A program made the translations under genes and the position numbers. Below are positions 36,346-50,400 of a DNA stretch of 64,000 nucleotides, piece after piece (position 1 is the stretch's first letter; the number at the start of each line of letters is the position of its first letter). The notes beneath the pieces are model-generated. The model had not been told where the DNA came from. It saw only the letters and a list, made by a program, of their open reading frames with translations, and did no database searches. Source of the DNA: Arthrobotrys musiformis. Its lineage: Eukaryota > Ascomycota > Orbiliomycetes > Orbiliales > Orbiliaceae. Location: NCBI GenBank assembly GCA_036971715.1, contig JAVHJL010000001.1, forward strand, positions 2,852,001-2,916,000. Reading direction: 5' to 3'.

Positions 36346-38826
36346 TATCATACACGCATGCAACCTTTCGGTTATGGCGGAATGAAGGAAAAGAAATTAA
36401 AATACATAATTTTCACTCATTAAAAATAAAAACTATATAAAATCATTTTTTATTTTTATTTTTATTTTTATTTTTATTTTTATTTTTATTTTTATTTTTA
36501 TTTTTATTTTTATTTTTATTTTTATTTTTATTTTTATTTTTATTTTTATTTTTATTTTTATTTTTATTTTTATTTTTATTTTTATTTTTATTTTTATTTT
36601 TATTTTTTGAAGTTTTTTTTAATTCTTTTTGTCTCTTTTTTTTTTTTCCCATTAAAAAAACAATATCATATATCTATTATTCTTACCCATCCACTTTAAT
36701 ATAATATTAAAATAATATATCTTATTTCCGGAATTTTTTCATTTTTTCATTTTTTCAAATTTTCAGATTTCTTTATTCTATAAAATAATTATTCTTAAGA
36801 TTTTTATTGTATTTTCTTTTTGCAATATTTATTTTATTTAAGAACTCTTCCAAAAAAAATCATACTTTTATTATTAAATAATAAAAAGTAATAATTTAAT
36901 TGTTTATTAGCTTTTTTGAGTTTTTTTTTTAATACTTTTTTTTTTATTATAGATTTTGCATTTTATAATTAAAGTGTTTTGGTGTTTAAAACTTATTTCT
37001 GCATGTATAGTTTTTATTTAAAATTCCAGAACTTAGAATTTTATATAAATAATTGTTAAAATATCTATGCCCAGTTTTTAGTTGAGTTAAAAAAAAAAAA
37101 AATTTATTACTAAACTTAGTAAATATTTTATTTCTTTTTAATTTTGGCTTATTAATATAATTTAGCCTATTTTTTTGTTTTTTATATTTTTCTTTTTATT
37201 TTAATAAATCCTTTTTTTTAATTTTTCTTTTTAAATAGGTGAAAAACTTGAATAAGCTTTTCTTTTTTATTTTTGCAGCTTCTTTGGCTAAATAATCTGC
37301 TTTTTTATTTCTAATAATTTTTAGAGTGATCTGGGATTTATTCTATAAATATATTAATATTTCTAAAATTTAATTTATTTGTTATATTCCAAATTTCTGA
37401 AGTTGTTTCCTGATTAGGCCTTAAATTTAGATTTTATAACCTTTTTATTGTAGTTTGGTTGTTGGTGAAGAAATAAATATTCTTCATTTCTTTATTTTTA
37501 TTAATTATTTTAAAGAATTTTTTGAATTTTTTCCTTAAAGTAATTAATTTTGTATTATATACTTTTATACCAAACTAAAATAAATTTCAAAAATAGATTT
37601 ATTATTTATTTTTTTATAAATTCCAGTTTTTAAGGATTTTTCTTTTTTATTTTTATTATTCTTTTTTTTATTTTTATTTTTATTTTTAGCATAGAACCAT
37701 CTGTATAAATAAGTAAGTTTTCTTTAGAATTTAGTTTAACTTCTTTTTTATTTTTATAATTTTCTGTTTTTAAATTCTTAGGTACATTATTTATAAGGAA
37801 ATTAATTTTATTTTTAATTTAAGGTAGATTGAATTTTATATTTAATTCCTTAATTTTTATATATAAGTTTATCAAAAAATTAATTTTTAATAGTATTTTG
37901 TCCAGCATATTCTTTTTTATCCCCTTCTTTTTTATTTTCATTTTATTTTAAATAAGGTTCTAATCCTATTTCCTCTCTTTTAAAATTAAATTCTGGTGGG
38001 AATGATTTTGGAGATTTCTTTTTTATTAAATAATTTTTATTTAAAAAAAAGGATTTTAAAACATACCTTTTTTATATCCCATTTAGTCTTATTTCTAATA
38101 ATAAAATAAAAACCTCAACTTTTAATATATTTATTGGAGTTATTTTGAAGTTTTTTGTTATTTTTTTTAATATTTTATTTTAAATTAATTTAAATTCTTT
38201 CAAAACATTTTGTTGTTTTTGGTTTTTCTACTATATTTCAAACCCATAATCAAAAATAAAACAAACACAGTTTTTATATAATTATATTATTGCTTTAGTT
38301 TTAAGTTTTTTTTTTTGAATTAACAAGTACCTTAATAAAATTTAAAATTTTATTTACTACACTTATTTTTATTTTAATATAATATTTAAAATTTAATTTT
38401 ATATTGAAATATATACCTAACTATTTTATATTATTAGTAGATTTTATTATTATACCATTTAATAACTCAATATATAATTTTCTAAATTCATTTTTCTTTT
38501 TTAAATTTGTTTTAAAATAAATTAGTTTTAATTTTATATTATTAAAAGCTACTACATTATTTATAATTTAATTAAAAACTATTTTTATAATTTCTTTTAA
38601 TTCATATATATTTATTTTAATTTTTTTATTTGTTTATTAAAAGCCAATTTAATTAATCTTTTAAATATAAAATTATTAATCCACAAAATTAATTATTTAG
38701 AGAATTTTATATTTTTTAAAATATTAATTAATTCTTTTTTTGAAATATTATTAAAAGTTCTTTTAATATTTAAAAATAAAACAAAAATTTTTAATTTTTC
38801 TAAATTAGCTATTTCTATATTATAAA
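36306..38826 (-). mobile_element. LINE copy L7, truncated, with internal deletion
   Basis: From the (ATT)n tail at 36306 this runs through 3' UTR, RNase H and RT. At about 38632 it jumps over roughly 160-200 bp of the RT palm. It ends at 38826 in RT near motif A, where family C starts. The 3' UTR contains a large expansion of its A-rich hexamer. Confidence 0.8.
36446..36606. repeat. (TTTTTA)n microsatellite
   Basis: About 26 perfect hexamers expand the AAAAAT unit that occurs only a few times in the 3' UTR of other LINE copies. A Lys-Asn repeat ORF on the minus strand here is an artefact of this tract. Confidence 0.95.
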
Positions 38827-40527
38827 TGTTACACCTTGCCCAGGTCTCCTTGGCAGGATTCCCAAAACAAGCCTAGCACCTTGCTGGTTTCTCAACTCTA
38901 TTGGTTCAGATCTCTTAGAGAGAACAATCAGTATTCGGTAGAACTAATAAAGTTATATATAGAAAGTATAACACAATAAAATAAGTAAAAGACTTATAAA
39001 ACTATTTCAAAGCTTTACTATTGGGTAGTAAACTAATAAAAATAGTTAATAAATTAACTAATAAAATTCTAAAAAAAAATCTGAGAACTATTATTACTTA
39101 AGGAAATTTTAAATACATAATAAAGTTTTTATATAAAAAGATAAATTGTATATAAAATTATTATTTATCTAATTATTTGTTGCTTGTCTCTTAAAAACAA
39201 GCATATTGACGAGTAATAAAACATTATACATGTGTTGTGACAAATATTACATAAGAAATGGGATGGACCAGTAGCTAAGATTTCTACTGGTTGAACAAAA
39301 CTGAATGTATTATATTAAATAATATATTCTATAGGAAATAGATTTATTTTTTCTGAACAAATATTTACAAGATAAATAAACAAATTATAAACTAAATTTT
39401 TTTATAAAATAATTAAAATATAAAATTAGAAACATGTTTATTATACTAAATTATATACTTAATTAAAAATAATTATATAATATAAATATAATACTATTTT
39501 TTTCTTTAAAAGAAACTTTATTATATAAAATTCTTATATAGGAATATTTTGTAAATAAAAAATAGGATGTTTAAAAATATTAAATTTATATAAGAAAATC
39601 CTATACAGTATATCTTAATATATGGAAAACTTAATTAAGAAATATTATTATATAGGAAATCTACTAAAGGAATAATCTTATATTAGAAATATTAGAAATA
39701 ATAAATTCTATACTATATATAAGATTATATAAATATAATAGTATATAAATATAACTAAACTTATTAAAAGTTAAAAATTAAATTTAAATTTTTAAATATT
39801 TCTATATTTTAATAATTTAATATGTAAAATCAGATATATTTAAATAACACTTTCTTAAATAAAAGTATATTAAAAAATAAAATTTTAAAATATCACAAAT
39901 TTTAATTAAAGTTATTAAGACTTAAATATCAAAAAAAGATTTAACAAATAAAAAAGATAAAAGAATTTAGGTTTTTTCTAAAAATTAATTATAATTAGTA
40001 TATTTAAAATAAACATAAGTATTTTATTATAGAAAATTCTTTAAAATATTTAGTCTACATTAAGCAAAAAAAAAATAATTATAATATTATTTTATGTAAA
40101 TAGCCTTTCTAAGTTTTGTTTTTATCAAGACTAATTTTTTTTATTAGTAGATTATATTTTAAATATTTGTTAAAAAAAAATGAAAAAACTTCAGAAGATG
40201 GCAACTTGCTTTAAAACTATAGAAAAAAAGATTCAAAAAAAATAGAAGAAAATGAATGAAAATTAAGAGATAATGCTCAGTCTTTAAAAATAGATGTTAG
40301 AATTTCAAAAAGATTTCTAAAGATCTTTTAATAAATTTAATATTATTATATTAGAGTATAAATATCATCAGTAAGAAATATAAATTATTATTAGTAAATA
40401 TCATAAGAATATGGCTTATGCTAAAGCAAAGTTAGAATTATTGGAAAAATCAGAAAGTTTTGGTTTTGAGAAGAATGGGGGTTCTTTAATTCCTAAAAAA
40501 CTAGTAAATTATTATTGTGTTAAAATA
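38827..40527 (+). mobile_element. Family C copy C4
   Basis: This begins TGTTACACCTTGCCCAGG, and the first about 110 bp are almost free of RIP. Near 40410-40500 the plus strand reads MAYAKAKLELLEKSESFGFE, matching the ORF in copy C5. The copy stops at the 5' end of LINE L8. The TGTTA start and its many truncated copies suggest an LTR element whose gag-like gene begins about 1.5 kb in. No reverse transcriptase was linked to it. Confidence 0.6.
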
Positions 40528-40771
40528 AAACGAACTTCGAAAATACCGACCCCCCCATAACTTTTGAACAGAGTATCTAAAACCAAATAAAAGTACACTA
40601 ATCAAAAGAACAGAAAAAATTGATCAAAAATATTATAAAGTAAAAAAGTATACAAAAACCAATAGAAAATAATTATGATATAAAAATATAAAAATATTTG
40701 TGATTGTCTATTACACAAAAAAAAATTTCTTGTTTAATTTAAACTAAATCTTTTAAAAGTTAGTTTTAAAA

Positions 40772-41930
40772 ATAAAGAATATATTAATTAGTTCATCTTT
40801 AAATAAACTAGTATTAGTAATATAGAGTTTTAAATTTGTTTACTATAAAAAAAGATAAAGAAGATAGGTATTGGTAGATATAATTGATTTAAAGGAAAAA
40901 ATAAATAGAAAAAATCTTTTTCTAGAAATTAAAAAATTAAATAATTTTCTAAAAAAAAGAGTACAAGAGGTAAAAAACCTAAAGCAAGAAATAAAAAAAT
41001 TGGAGAGAAATAATATAAAAAAGATATATACCTAAATCACTTAGAAAACATCAAAAATATTAAAAAAATAGGAAATAACCCAAAAATACCAAAAAATACA
41101 TAAAACACAAAATCTACAAAATCCATAAAATCCATAAAATTTAAAAATATTAATTAACTAATGAAAATTAATTATTCTTAGAAATATTATGGAATTTTTT
41201 ACCCAAAAATCAAATATCTTTAGAGAAAAAATAAATAAAATTCTTCAAGAGAAGCCTAATAATTTAGAATTAATTATTTTTAGGATTTTTTTAAATTTAA
41301 AAAAGAATCTAATTTTGATTACTTATAAGAATATTAAAAAAAAAAATATTCTGAAATATAAAGAAGAAATCTATTAAGAATTTATTAAAATAGATAAATA
41401 TATATAGAGATTTTTTAAAATAAAGAACTAAAAATTCTTAGTTGTATATGGGATTTTTAAAGATTAAAAAATAAAAAATCTTAAAAAAAAAATGGAAATA
41501 GATAATATAATTAAATTAGTTAAAAATCTAAGATGGTTGATTAAGGAGGAAAAATTAAAAAAAAAAATTCTTTTCTATAGTAATTGTTATAAAAATAAAA
41601 ATGAAGGTAATAAAAATATAAAATAGAGGATATATTTTTTTAGAAAATAAAAAACTCAAAATAGAAAGATATATTAAATTTTTTAAAAATAATAAATGTA
41701 TAAATTATTAAAAAATTGGCTATTATGTATTAAATTGTAGAAATGAATTAGTTTATGAAATTTGTGCTGGAAAATATAAAATAATTAATTATTTGTGTAA
41801 TATATGCTAAAAAAATAAAAAGTCTTGTGATTATATAAAATATAAATGTATTAATTATAAAGGAGAATATGAGGCAAAAAATTTCTTATGCTTTAAAAAC
41901 AAAAAACAAAATATTATTTTAAATGAATAG
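40772..41930 (+). pseudogene. LINE ORF1 relic, L8
   Basis: This is co-linear with L4 ORF1. The start codon is ATA, and start and stop are no longer in the same frame, so a net indel is present. An open stretch survives at 41189-41377 (ending LKYKEEIY), corresponding to the middle of the protein. In the knuckle region (about 41690-41880) several cysteines survive, including EICA-type and YLCNIC-type segments. The ATGAATAG overlap with ORF2 is intact. Confidence 0.72.
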
Positions 41931-44900
41931 GGATATTTTAAAAATAATATAATATAATTGTAAAAGATTTATAAATATAATGTAGTTAATTTTAAATTCT
42001 GCATTAATTTATGATAATATGGATTTAATTTTCCTACAAGAACTGTAATTTTTAAAAGAAAATACTATAATTATATATTTAGAGTTTAAATTAATTTTTT
42101 TAAATCTAAAAACTAATGAAATTAATAAAAACCAAAATAAAGTAATTACTTTTATAAAAAAAATTTACTTTACGAGATTATAAATTAAAAAGATTTAATT
42201 AAAAATAAAAACTGTTAGATAATTAATTTTAAATTAAATAAATTTAGAAAAATCAGATTTATTAATATTTATAATGAAAAATAATAAAATACGGAAAATG
42301 GTGAATATATAGTAAATCAATTTTTTAATAAGATTAAAGATTATTGTATTAAAAAAATATTATTAATCAGAGATTTTAATGCTTATTATTTTTTATGGAA
42401 TTTTGAAATTAAATTTAATTTAAAAGTAGGAAAAATAATAAAATTAATTGAAAATAAAAATCTATAATTAATAAATAAAAATGGTATATTAACTTATTAT
42501 AATGTTAAAAAAAATAATAAATCTGAATCTTTAATTATTGACCTATCTTTTGCAACTATTAATTTAAAAGAATTAATTATGGATTAGAAAATAAATAAAA
42601 AAATTGATATAAAATCAGATTATGAGGTAATCTTAATTAAAATAAAACTAAAAGAAAATAATTTAGTAGATAACCCTTTATCAACTAATAAATTTAATTA
42701 AAATAAAATTAATTAAAAAAACTTTGAAAAAGAATTATTAAGTTTAAATAAAAATCTAGATAAAAATAATTTATAAAAAAATCGCCTTTTTTTATTTTAT
42801 AAGAAAAGAAAAAATCTAAAAAATAATTTAAAAGTTATAATATCTCTTTTTTAAAAAAATATAATTTTAGTAGTAGAAAAATTTATATTAACTTTAAAAA
42901 TAATACCAAAATTAAAAATTTAGTAGAATAAAAAAATTAAAAAAACAAAAAAAGAGATGTTATAATAAAAAAGGATATAGAAATTAAATAAAACTTAATA
43001 AAATTGGGAACTATTTAAAATCAAAAGAAATAAACATTTTAAAAAAATTAGATTTTTTAAGGAGAAATCTTAAACTAATTTTCTAGAAAATATAAAAGAT
43101 AAAGAAATATTCCTAGCACTTAATTTTTCTAAATTTAGAAAAATCCAAAAAATGTTAAATCTAATTTATGAAGATAGTAATGCCTTTAATTTTAAAAATA
43201 AAGCAAAAATATTAAGAAAAGCGTTATTTTTAAAACTATTAAATTATATAAAAACAATAAATTCATTGTTATTAGTAGAAATAATAATTAACAAAAAGTT
43301 AATTAAATAGAAAAAGATAAGAAATAGTAAAATTAAAGAAGCTATTTTTTTATTTAATTCTAAAAAAGTATTAAAATTAGATAGAATTAATTTTCTGTAT
43401 TTAAAAAGGGCTTATGAAATTATATTGGGAAGATTTAATGATTTATTTAAATAATTATTAAATTATAAGTACTATCCAATATGCTTTAGAGAAGTAATTG
43501 GGGTAATTTTACTTAAACCAAATAAATTTAATTATAATATTCTAAAAGTTTATAAAATTATTAGTTTTTTAAATTATTTACAAAAAATATTAGAAAAAAT
43601 AATAGCAAAAAAAATAGCTTTTTTATTAAAAATTAATAAAATTCTAAATTTAAAATAAATTGGAGGCAGAAAATAAAAATCTGTAATTAATATAACTTTA
43701 TTATTAATTTATGATATAAAAATAATTAATTAAGAAAAGTTAAAAACCTTTATTTTATTTTTAAATATTAAAAGGGCTTTTGATAATATTTCAAAAGAAA
43801 AATTAATTAATATTTTAAAAGATATGAAGTTCCCTAAACAATTAATTTTGTAAATTAATAATTTTATGTTTAAAAGATTAATTAAACTGGCCTTTGATGG
43901 ATAAGTAGAAAAATTAAAATTAGTTAAAATTGGAATATTATAAAATTCCTTAATATCCCTAATTTTTTTTTATTATATTTAATACCACTATTTAATTTAT
44001 TAAAACAAAAAACGTTTTTTATTATTAAACCATCTTATATAAATGATTTAACATTAATTGTAATTAATAAAAAAATAAAAACAAATATATATGAATTAGA
44101 AAAAATTACAAAAATAGCCTTTAATTAAATAATACAATAATTTTTAATAACATAAAATCAAAGCTAATTCATTTTAAAACAAATTTAAAAAAGAAAAATA
44201 AATTTAGGAAATTAAATATTAAGCTATTAAATAATATAATAATAAAACCTACCAACAATATAAGATAATTAAGTATATATTTTAATATAAAATTAAATTT
44301 TAAACACCACATTAAAATAAAAACAAGTATAGTAAATAAAATTTTAAATTTTATTAAGGTATTTACTAATTCAGAAAAAAAACTTAAAACTAAAGCAATA
44401 ATATAATTATATAAAAACTGCATTTATTTTATTTCTAACTATAAATCTAAAATATAATAAAAAAACCAAAAACAACAAAATATTTTAAAAAAATTTAAAT
44501 TAATTTAAAATAAGATATTAAGAAAAATAATAAAAAATTTTAAAATAATTTTAATAAATATATTAAAAATTAAGATTTCTATTTTACTACTAAAAATAAG
44601 ATTAAATGGGATATAAAAAAAATATGCCCTAAGATTTTTTTTTCTTAATAAAAATCATCTAATAAAAAAGAAATCTCTAGAATCATTCCCACCAGAATTT
44701 AATTTTGGAAAAGAGGAAACAAAACTAGGACCTTATTCAAAATAAAATAAAAATAAAAAAAAAAAAAAAAAAAAAAAAGAATATACCTTTATACTAAATA
44801 GAATATTATTAAGAATTAATTTCTTAATAAATCTATATATAAAAATTAAGGAATTAAATATAAAATTCAATCTACCTTAAATTAAAAATAAAATTAATTT

Positions 44901-45950
44901 CCTTATAAATAATATATTTAAAAATTTAAAAACAAAAAACCATAAAAATAAAAAAGAAGTTAAACTAAATTTTAGAAAAAACTTATTTATTTATATAAAT
45001 AATTTTATACTAGAAATAGAAAATAAAAATAAAAAAAAAATAATAAAAATAAAAAAAAAAAATCCTTAAAAACTAAAATTTATAAAAAAATAAATAATAA
45101 ATCTATTTTCGAAATTTATTTTAGTTTAGGAAAAAGTATAAAAGTATATAATACAAAATTAATTATTTTAAAGAAAAGGTTTGAAAAATCCTTTAAAATA
45201 ATTAATAAAAATAAAAAAATAAAAGATATTTATTTCTTTATTAATAACCAAGCTATAATAAAAAGATTACAAAACCTAAATTTAGGGCTTAGTTAGAAAA
45301 CAACTTCAGAAATTTAGGATATAATAAATAAATTAAATTTTAAAAATATTAACATATTTATAAAATGAGTTTTAGGTTACTCTGAAGTTATTAAAAATAA
45401 AAAGGCAGATTATTTAGCTAAAAAAATTGCAAAAATAAAAAAGAAAAGCTTATTCAAATCCTTCGCCTATTTAAAAAGAAAAATTAAAGAAAAGGACTTA
45501 CTAGAATAAGAAAAAAAATACAAAAAACAAAAAAATAAGCTAAATTATATTAATAAACCAAAGTTAAAAAAAAATAAAATATTTACTAAATTTAATAATA
45601 ATTTTATTTCTTTTTTAATTTAATTAAGAACTAGGTATAAATACTTTAATAATTATTTATATAAAATTCTAAATTCTGAAATTTTAAATAAAAATTATAT
45701 ATGTAGAAATAAGCTTCAAATATTAAAACACTTAATTATAGAATATAAAATCTATAATAAAAAGAGAAAAATATTAAAAAGGAAATTTAAAAAAGCTAAT
45801 AAATAATTAGATTATTATTTTTTATTATTTAATAATGAAGGTATAATCTTTTTAGAAGAGTTTTTAAATAAAACAAATATTGTAAAAAGAAAATGCAATA
45901 AAAATCCTAAAAATGATTATTTCACAAAATGGAGAAATCTGGAAGTTTAA
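41923..45950 (+). pseudogene. LINE ORF2 relic, L8
   Basis: This carries the ATG (41923) and the endonuclease, RT and RNase H order of L4. The GDFNAY site (about 42370) reads RDFNAY. The RT motif A relic is near 43760 and the YINDL relic near 44040. RNase H spans about 44985-45450 with GLF-to-stop changes. The C-terminus reads through WRNLEV to the stop near 45950, showing where the ancestral ORF2 ended. Many in-frame stops occur. Confidence 0.75.
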
Positions 45951-46255
45951 AAAAATGAAAAGATTCCAAAAATGAAATATATTATTTTAATATTATATCA
46001 AAGTGGATGAATAAAAATAATAGATATACAATATTGTTCTTTTAATGGGAAAAAAGAAGAAAAAAACAAAAAGGGTTAGAAGGAACCTTAAAAAACAAAA
46101 AACAAAAATAAAAATAAAAACAAAAAACAAAAATAAAAAATGATTTTATGTAGTTTTCATTTTTAATGAGGAGCGAAAATCATGTATTTTAATTTCTTTT
46201 CCGCCATAACCGAAAGGTTGCATGCGTGTATGATAAATAATAATAATAATAATAA

Positions 46256-48130
46256 CATCCACAGAAAAACCAGAATCTTCCATAATACTCTCGAAAAAAT
46301 CCAAACCACCTAGCATAGTATTAATATCCCCTTAGAAATATTATTGTATGATTATAAATCTCAAATACTTTTCATCTCCATACTCTATATTCAAAACTTC
46401 CCCATTATCTGTTAAATAAAGATTTAGATTAAAACCCATCACTTTATTAAAAATAAATTTTAAAATAAAATAATATCTTAATTTTTTTAATATTAAAGAA
46501 ATTTCTTTTTTCCCAAAACTAAAACTTTCTAATTCTTTTAATAATTTTAATTCTGTTTTTATATAAGCCATACTTTTATAATATTTCTCTACCACAAATT
46601 ACATCTTTTATTAACAATAAATTAATTTTAATACAATACCATAAAAATTATTTAATAATTTAAAAAACTTTTTTTATACTTTTAAAAGATTTTTTTAAAT
46701 TTTTAATACAACCAATTAATTTTACTAAACCTCCTTTTAAACCATCTCAAAACAACTTATAACTTCTTAAAATTCCTAATGCTTTTTTCTCCTAAAATCT
46801 GAAATCCAACTGATTAAAAAAATAATTAATAACAATTACTAGAAAAAGACTTCAAAAAAACAATTCCTTATAAAAAATTATATCGCACTTTTTCCCTAAC
46901 TTAGTGCAAATCACACATTTTTATTTTTTTTTTTATCACAAAATAATCATATCTTTTTTTAACACAATAATTATATTTGATTTTTAAAAAATACCCAAAC
47001 TCTTATATTTATATAGCAAAATTATCCTTATTCCTTTAATCTTTAAATCATTCAAACCCAATTTTATTTTAACATTTTTGAATTTTGTTCTTTAATATAC
47101 TTTTATCCAAAAGTATTATTTTAATATATTTAATTTTACACACCAAATTGTTAAATATAGAAATATTTAAAAGTCTAAATTTTGATTTCTAGTTTTTAAT
47201 AAGTTCAATTATATTTATATACTATCATAATTATATAATTATATATACAACATAAAATTTATTATTTATAATATTTCTTATATAAAATTATTTTTTTGAT
47301 GGATTTTTTATATAAAATCATTTCCTAATTAACTTTTTTATATATAAAATATATTGTGTAAGATTTTCTTATATAAATCCAACATTCTTAAACATTTTAT
47401 TTATAAAATATTTTTACATAAAAATTTTGTATAATAAAATTTCTTTTAAAAAAAAAAAATATTATAGTTATATTATATAATTAATCTCAATTAAACATAT
47501 AACTTAATGTGATAAATATATTTTTGATTCTATATTCTATTTATCTTACAAAAAAATTTAATTCATAATTTATTTATTCTTACTATAAACATTCATTCAA
47601 AAGAAATAAGTTTATTTCCTATATTTTATAAAATATATTATCTCCACAATATATTTAGTTTTATTTAACCAACAAAAAATCTTAATTACTAATTCATCTC
47701 ATTTTCTTATATAATGTTTATCACAATACATATACTCAAGTTAACAATAAACCATCAAATTAATAGTTACTATTAATTTACAAGGATTCTATTAACTTAT
47801 TAGATTTATATACAAATTATATTTTGTATAAAAACTTCATCATATATTTAAAACCTTTTTAAACAATAGTAATTCTCAAGTCTTTCTTAAAATTCTATTG
47901 GTTAACTTATTAACTACCTTTATTAATTCACTACCTAATAATAAAGTTTTAAATAATTTCATAAATCTTTTACTTATTTAACTATGTTATACTTTTTATA
48001 TACAACTTTATTAATTCTTACTGAATACTGATTGTTCCCTCTAAGAGATCTGAACCAATAGAGTTGAGAAACCAGCAAGGTGCTAGGCTTGTTTGGGAAT
48101 CCTGCTGAGGAGACCTGGGCAAGGTGTAAC
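46256..48130 (-). mobile_element. Family C copy C5
   Basis: On the minus strand this begins at 48130 with the conserved TGTTACACCTTGCCCAGG terminus (plus strand ends CAAGGTGTAACA) and runs to 46256, where LINE L8 ends. With C4 it forms an inverted pair of about 1.7 kb arms around L8. C is retained and G is almost absent on the plus strand. Confidence 0.65.
46341..46595 (-). pseudogene. Family C gag-like ORF fragment
   Basis: This is an 84-codon open stretch starting at GTG, MVEKYYKSMAYIKTELKLLK, and containing LYLTDNGEVLNIEYGDEKY. Past the stop the same frame continues open towards 46256 (GDINTMLGG, then MEDSGFSVD). The equivalents at 40410-40500 (plus) and about 19380-19560 (minus) are recognisably the same protein. 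The composition looks like a real protein, and the position about 1.5 kb from a TG terminus would suit gag. I do not recognise the family, and it is broken in every copy. Confidence 0.45.
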
Positions 48131-50160
48131 AATTGGTGGTTGATATTTTATTTGTGGGTTGTATTATTTAAATGGTGTGCATTAATATGTTGTTGGTGGT
48201 TTTGGTGTATTGTGTGGAGTGGGGAATATTTCTTTGATTTTTGGAGGAGTTGGAAGAGTATTGGGATGAGGAGTATTATTAGTACTTAATAAACTATATA
48301 TATGGTTAAAAATATAAATAAATAAGAATTGTAGGGTAGTAATTTTTTTTAAAATAATATTAATTTTAGATTTTTTTAAACTATTTATGTTTTCTTTTTA
48401 ATTTTATAATATTTTATTAAATAAACATCTTAAGTTGTTTTAGAAAAGATTAAATAAATTTAAAAAAGATATTTTTCTTTAATTACTAAAAATTATTTTC
48501 TAAATCATAGAATTAAGATTATTAAATAAAATATTTATTATTTTTATTAAATTTTTTAAAGATTTTTTTAATATTATATTTAATAAAATTATTATATTTT
48601 ATTTTAATATTATTTAAATCTTTTTAGAGTTTTAAAAAAACTAATTCAAAAACTAATATATAAAATATATAATAAATTTTTAAAAATCCAAATATATTTA
48701 GTTTATATTAGTATTTTTTAAATTATTTTTTAATTATATAGAAATTAAATTTTTGATAATTAAGTTTTTTATTAAAATATTTATTTTTTAAATTTTATAT
48801 AAATAAATATACTTTATTTTTTTTTTTTTTAATAATAAGGCTTCCAAGTAATTTTTATTATAATAATAAGCTATTTATTTTTAGGAAAATTTAAGGTTTT
48901 TTTTTAAAAATATTATAAAAGTTTTTTATTTATTTTATATATTTTTTAACTTTTAATACAACTTCTTTTAAAAAAAATAAAAATAAGAAAATCTTTAAAT
49001 TTTATTTATATAATATTTTATATAAAGTATATTTAATAATATTATATTAAAATATATTATATATAAATTTTATTAAAAATAAAAAAAAAATTTAATTATT
49101 TTAAATAAAATTAAAGAAATTATAAAAATATATTTTAAAAATTTAAATAAAGCATTTTAAAATTTTATTAATCTAAAAATAAAATTTTATTGTAATATTA
49201 ATTTTTAATCTTATTTAATTTATAATTAATTATTAGTATTTGTTAATGAAAAGTAGATTTTTATTATAAATATACTTTTATTAGATTTTATATTTAAAAA
49301 AAACATATTGGTGATATATTTATTGGAATTTTTTTAATTTTTTATTAACTACATTATGGAATAAAAATAATAATTTTTAAAAATTTATTAATAATAATTA
49401 ATATTTTATTATAAATAATATTGGTGAGAGTATATTATATTTATAATATTTTTTAAATAAAATTATATATAATAATTTTAAAAAATATATTAGGTATATT
49501 ATAAAATTAAAATATATTATATAATTTATATCAATTAAATTTGTTTTTGTAATATATATTATAAATTTTAATATATTTTTTAATATATTTCCTTATCTAA
49601 AATTAAAAATATATTTTAGTAATAAATTCTTATATTTAATTAATATTTAAATAATTATATATTTCTAAATTATAATATTAAATAATAATCTTTCTTTAAA
49701 ATTTTTTAATTAAAATATAAAAAAATTCTTTAAATATAATAATTCCTTTATATAATATATAATATTTTAATAAATTTTAAGATTTTTTTAAGATTCTTTT
49801 TATTATTAAATTTTATTAGTAATTGTTTATAAATTTAATTTAAAATTTATTTTTAATATAATATTTTATAAGATTAAAAAATTTATTAATAGTAATATAG
49901 ATTTTTTTTTTTAATAAAATAGTTTTTTTATTAAATTTTATTTTTTTTATAAAATTAAATTATTAATTTATTATATCTACCAAAATATTTTCTTTGTTTT
50001 TGAAATAGATAATTTTTATATTATATTTTAAGAGGAATTTTTATTAGTGAATTTATTTATAATTAAATTCTTTTATAATTAAGAAAAAAATAAAATTTTT
50101 ATAATTTAAAAAAATCATAAAAAATTTTTTAATTTAAAAATAAATACACTATTTTTTACA

Positions 50161-50400
50161 TATTTTTATGATAACCATAAATTCTTTATCATATATGGGG
50201 TATTGTAGTTGTATAAGGTTGAATTTATAAGAAAAATATATAATCAAATACTATTCTTTATCAAAATATTACTATAAAAAATATATTTCTAAAGCAGCAA
50301 TTAAAACATCTATTTTTATTTTAATAAGGAATTTTAAATTATATATTTTAAAAATTAAGGCAAATATAAAAGCATCCTTCAAAATTTCAAAAACCTTAAG
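50161..50400 (-). pseudogene. Ty3/gypsy RNase H relic (G2)
   Basis: The minus strand reads P-IYDKEFMVII near 50215-50165, matching the family's YxIYDKELLAII block around the third RNase H region. Stops and frameshifts interrupt the rest. Confidence 0.6.

Larger units (their letters stand above)
40528..46255 (+). mobile_element. Full-length LINE L8
   Basis: This is about 5.73 kb from AAAACGAACTTCG to the (TAA)n tail, with mixed C-to-T and G-to-A damage. The 3' end lacks a few bases (TTCATT) just before CCGCCATAACC. It is flanked by family C copies in opposite orientation. Confidence 0.88.

Noticed and set aside
36443..36652. Minus-strand ORF of Lys-Asn repeats
   Set aside because: It is produced entirely by the (TTTTTA)n microsatellite in a LINE 3' UTR.
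48080..48289. 69-codon Trp/Gly-rich plus-strand ORF
   Set aside because: It crosses the junction of family C and gypsy G2 in a C-depleted block. The frame has no homologue in the matching sequence at 18.9-19.1 kb.
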